Shown: piece by piece, positions 59,958-64,000 of the stretch
How the letters are laid out: each line of letters begins with the position of its first letter
How positions within the stretch are numbered: the first letter of the stretch is position 1
Origin: Cenococcum geophilum 1.58
Taxonomy: Eukaryota; Ascomycota; Dothideomycetes; Gloniales; Gloniaceae
Direction: 5' to 3'
Length of the DNA stretch: 64,000 nt
NCBI GenBank assembly: GCA_001692895.1
Contig: KV748191.1
Location: 1,798,001 to 1,862,000, forward strand
Translations under genes and position numbers: made by a program
The notes under the pieces: model-generated
What the model was told of the DNA's origin: nothing
What the model saw: only the letters and a program-made list of their open reading frames with translations
Databases searched by the model: none

Positions 59958-60360
59958 ATATTGGTTAGACGCGTGGAGGATATAGATTAAGACTATCTTA
60001 ACAGCAAAAGAGTATGTTAGGTTGCTGATCGCCCTTAGATAGGTCCAACATCCTACGGCCACTACTCTAACACAAACGGCTGAAGACCTCCCCAAAACCT
60101 AACACGCCATTTTTTACCTACCATCTCAATGCCAGAAATGCCTACCTCGCACGGCTTTGCTGTGTGTTGTTGACCGGCTCGTATAAAGCGAGCGGGTTCA
60201 AAACCGAACCAGTCTCCTATTGGTCAGACGCGGCTTGGCTAAGCTGGTTCTATTTTTGCCTTGCCGGAATCTGTTTCTGGAATCTCTTGGCATCCGCCAG
60301 ACCAACTGGTGGAACGCCTTCGCCCGACCTTTCCACTTTATCACCAGAATTTAGACCCCC
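59958..60360. other. Intergenic stretch, no gene supported
   Basis: About 400 bp of normal composition lie between the nuclease-like pseudogene and the LINE tail. A 92-codon frame (60164-60442) runs into the LINE tail and shows no family features, so I do not call it. cgggttcaaaaccg at about 60191 resembles a tRNA T-arm, but no other tRNA arm fits around it. Confidence 0.4.
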
Positions 60361-63300
60361 ACGTATGTATGTATGTATGTATGTATATTCTATTATGGCT
60401 ATGCACTATTTAGGGTATGGGCCGTTACAGAGCGCTAACTAAATACTTCCTGCTATTAACATGTATGCTTTAGTTTAGAAGCCAACTATAAGAACTATAT
60501 ATCTATTACCTAACACTATATTTAACTAAGGAAAAAATAAAGGAAAGTAATGTATTATTATTAGAAGAAAGTTAGAGTTTAGAGGTAAGCTTAGGTAAGT
60601 AGTTTTTAACGCCTTATATCTGTAGGGCTATTCTAGCATTATATGCTTCTTAATCGGCGACGTATTAGTAAAGGTATATGTAGAGAAGGCTTGCGGTATA
60701 TTTAGTTAGATAATTAAAGGAGGAATTCTTAAAAGTTTTTACTTATTAACGTTAGCTTTTATACTCTCTATATTTTATACGCTTAGGTATAAATATTTAA
60801 TCTCTTTTATAAATTTAATTATAGCTTTAACTACGCTAATGTCTGGCTTTTAGCGCTTAATTGGGCCGTTAATATTCCTGCCTCCTTTTTATCTACGTAA
60901 GTAGCCTCCTAATGCATATAATAGATCCCTAAATCGATCTCTATGCTACTCTCTTAGTTTAAACCTCTACTATATCCACCTCCTATAAGAAAAAAGGAAG
61001 TGCTATATTAATTTTATAAGCCTATAGTTATATAACGCTGTCTCTAATGTATTAATTTTATAGAGATATTCCTTTAGAAATAACTTGCCGGTTTATAGCT
61101 ATATAAGGATAGTAGCTTTAGAGCTAATTAGCTACTGGTATAATCCTATAGCCTTTTTAAGGTAGAGTACTGTATTAATCTTCCTTATAAACTTGCCTAT
61201 ATTAAATCTTCCTAATAAAAGCGGTCCTATTATTATCTTAGCTCTTTTTAAGGCTTGCGTTATAAGGTACTATAAAAGGCCGTCTCTCTATAGTAGCTCC
61301 TCGCTCTCTAGTCTTGTCGCTGCTTTAGTAAGCTTATTAGCTTTTTTATTTCCTATAAATTCTAAGTAGCCTAGAATCTAGTATAGTGTAATATTATTTA
61401 GCCAGAGCTTCTTTAAAATCTCTATAATTATTTCCTGGTAGGCTCTAGCCCTTTAGCTCTATACTAATAGTAACGCTAATTATAAGTTAGAGAATATTCT
61501 TATACTAAAAGTAGGTATTGGAAAACCTGCTTAGTTAACAGCCGTATATATAGAGTCCTATGGCTAGTTAGCTACCTCGCTAATTGCTAGAAGCTCTATT
61601 AGGTAGGCGTTAGCCTACTTAGAGCCCGCTACCATTTTTAAAAGCGTTACTTTAGATGGTATAGTATATACGCTAACTCCTGCCCTACTATTATGTACTA
61701 ATGCATTAATATATATATCGACCTACCCTAGCTTATAGTCTTTAATAATAGCTTAAGTATGCTCTTTGTCCTTATATATTACTATATTAGGCTTAGCTAC
61801 CTACGGTAAATATATATATAGTTTAACTTCTAGCACCCTATTTACCTGGACATCCTTATATATCTTTACTGTCCTTTAAAGCGGCGACCGGTACTGTCTA
61901 TAAAGCCTTTGTTTTTAAATCATTTAATAAGAATATAATTTGCCTAGTTTATAGATTAATACCTAAAACGTAATAGCCTGGTTATATAGCCTTTACTTAA
62001 GAGGGAGTAAGCTAGCTTTTACCTTTACTATTAGCAGAGTAACAATATGGAACCCCCTAATAATAGCTTATACTATGATCCTTTACGCCTACTAGAGGAG
62101 CTGCTTTAACTCTTATATTATAAGTAGGTACTATATTAATGACGCGTAGTTTACTACTAGTAGAACCGAGCTCTTAGCTAGCTACTTAACACTCTTAAAC
62201 TATAGTCCCTTTAATATGCGCAACGCTAGCACTACTTTAATGGCTTTGCCTACCTTATTTACTAGGTATACCTTAAACTATAGCTCCTTATTAAGAATTA
62301 CCCTAAGGATTTTAACTTTTTGTATTGGGGGGATTCCTTTTCTTTTAAATTGGAGCGGCGTGGTGGCATCCCTGCCCGCTTCTTTATATTTAGTAAGGTA
62401 AATAAATAACGTTTTCTTTGCTTTAAATTAAGCTCTACTAGTCCTTTCCTATTTTTTAAGCATCGGTATAATCTTACCCTAGATAATCTGCGTGTTTTCC
62501 TCTGCCGTAGGGCCTATAACCTATACTAAGTAGTTATTAATAAAGGCTATAGAGCTGCTATTTTTGGGTGCGCTTTATATAAGATCCGTGTTAAAGAATA
62601 GAAAGAGTATTAGGGCTAGTGCTAATCCCTATAGAAGACCTGCCTGTAAGAGCGCCTATACCTTTAATATATATCCGTTAACTAGGATATAGGCTTAATA
62701 GTTTATATAAAAGTCCTATACCTATTATATAATTGTCTAAGGTATCTATCGCTGCCATAATCTCCTAATTTCTGGCTTTATAGCCATATTATTATACGCA
62801 CCCTTAATATTAAATAATACTAAAGATAGCGTTTTCTTTCCTTTTTACGCTTTAAATACGTCCTTATAGAGATATAATAGCGTATATATTATTAACCTTT
62901 ACTTCCTAGCTCTAAAGTATATCTTAGGTAATAGGCTATATTCCTTTACTAGGTATACTATCCTCTTTATTACTAGCAATTTAAGTGCTTTTCCTAGCGT
63001 TAGGAAGAGGGAGATTGGCCTATAGTTGTTTACTACTATATAGTCCCCCTACTTTAGCTTCTATAGCGGTATAATCTTTACTACCTTCTATTTCTATAGT
63101 ACTTTCCCTATCTTAAGTAATTTAGTAAAAAGAGTAGTAATCTTACCGCTTAGTATAGGTTATATCTCTTGCTATACCCTAGCTAGTAGGCTGTCCCTTC
63201 CTAGAGCTTTATTTAGGCTAGCCCTAAATATAGCTGCCTTAACCTTATATTTAGCGATAGGCTCTTATAGTAATTAGTTATAGCTAGTTATAGCTTCCTC

Positions 63301-64000
63301 TTCTTATTTATATAGTGGTGGGACTAAAAAGAATGCCTAGAGTAGTTTTTTTGTAATATTATAGTTCTCTATAATAACCTCTTCCTATCCTCTAACCTTC
63401 TTAATTAATAGTATTCTAGTAAACGCGGTTATAGCTTACGGATTAAGATATTTCGACGCTTTCTATATATTATTACTATTATTAAGGAATTTATCCTAAT
63501 AGAGCTTTCTATATTACCGAATAGTCCTATAAAAAAGCTTCTTTGCTCTTACTACGACATTATATAGTTTAGGGTCGTCCCTTTTTTATCTTTGTATTAT
63601 ACTATTCCTATTCCTCTAGTATATATATAACTTCCTTAGTGTTATAAGGTCTTTATTCTACTATCTTTTTATATACGGTAATAGCTTAGCCCACTAGCAG
63701 TATACTTTAAGGGCTTTATTAACCCACCTATTAAGGCAGTTAACTATTTCGTCTATATCTTTTAAAGGGAATCCTATCTCTTTCTATTGCTTTATATCTT
63801 CTTAAATCTTATCCTAGTTTATATTCTTAATAAGTAGCCTCTTCTAGCTCTTTTATATATCTATATTAACCTAGAAGCTAGTATAAATAGCTCTATAGTC
63901 TAACCTATACTTATACTCCTAAATAGCGCACTTTATTAGTTTACTTACTAGGCCCGGGGTTGCAAGTATAAGGTCAATTATTAATATTCGCCCCATATCG
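60361..64000 (-). mobile_element. LINE copy 4, minus strand, 3' part; continues past the window
   Basis: The same LINE family in the other orientation. The 3' tail is at the left as (gtat)n (60362-60387), the complement of the (catac) tail of copy 1. Reading leftwards from 64000: endonuclease end (GRILIIDLILATPGL, DYRAIYTSF), RT with SIAFINNYLV at about 62525-62555, RNase H around 61500-61760, then the 3' region shared with copies 1-3. A 61-codon plus-strand frame at 62216-62401 is an antisense shadow. The 5' part lies outside the window. Confidence 0.88.

Noticed and set aside
58121-60095. Minus-strand frames of 64-135 codons around the nuclease-like pseudogene.
   Set aside because: The plus strand carries the recognisable family blocks; the minus frames show none.
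60185-60220. tRNA gene suggested by a T-arm-like cgggttcaaaaccg.
   Set aside because: No acceptor, D or anticodon arm fits on either side.

Overview
The window looks like a repeat-dominated, AT-rich block from a filamentous ascomycete (Pezizomycotina). Almost all of it is transposon sequence degraded in the way repeat-induced point mutation (RIP) works. C:G pairs have become T:A, in-frame TAG/TAA replaces Trp and Gln codons, Cys reads as Tyr, and polymerase catalytic Asp reads as Asn in every element family, on both strands. The element set (Tad-like LINEs, chromodomain Gypsy elements, Copia, Mutator-like and piggyBac-like DNA transposons) and a PD-(D/E)XK nuclease-like pseudogene fit this. 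I cannot name the species.

Layout. 1-13805: a minus-strand Gypsy element (D), split by a 2.5 kb terminal-inverted-repeat element built almost wholly of minisatellites (E1, ~433-2976) and by a complete Copia element (6122-12086; 291-bp LTRs, TSD atacc). 13811-15366: a broken piggyBac-like transposase and unresolved sequence. 15367-37532: a chromodomain Gypsy element (A; 420-bp LTRs, TSD taagg) stretched to 22 kb by four nested insertions. These are a gag-only LTR element (16101-18799), a minus-strand LINE (21943-27499), a 258-bp hairpin element (27867-28124) and a second, minus-strand Gypsy (C, 30886-36996). 37540-38397: 5' part of a Mutator-like transposase gene. 38611-41463: a 5'-truncated LINE split by a 1.39 kb foldback element (E2, 39904-41291).

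41464-43853 is a non-RIPed island with the only convincing intact gene, a multi-pass membrane protein (42036-43493). Its last codons may have been cut off by a CAG-to-TAG change. 43854-55322 holds two nearly full-length LINEs placed head to tail in the same target word. 55441-58221 is an array of six ~430-bp inverted-repeat units joined by TTAA, with a 181-bp Tc1/mariner-like MITE inside unit 2. 58356-59957 is a PD-(D/E)XK nuclease-like pseudogene. 60361-64000 is the 3' part of a fourth LINE copy on the minus strand, running off the window.

Most unusual: (1) the TTAA-joined array, in which each unit carries its own duplicated terminal motif mirrored at both of its ends, while the rest of the arms is shared; (2) two unrelated-looking inverted-repeat elements (E1, E2) that both carry the same 12-bp minisatellite; (3) the gag-only LTR element with a C-terminal tripeptide repeat. 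Nothing here looks like an operon or working pathway; the window is mostly a record of insertion and mutation. All coordinates were read by eye. LTR and TSD boundaries are good to the base where stated; internal domain limits are approximate.
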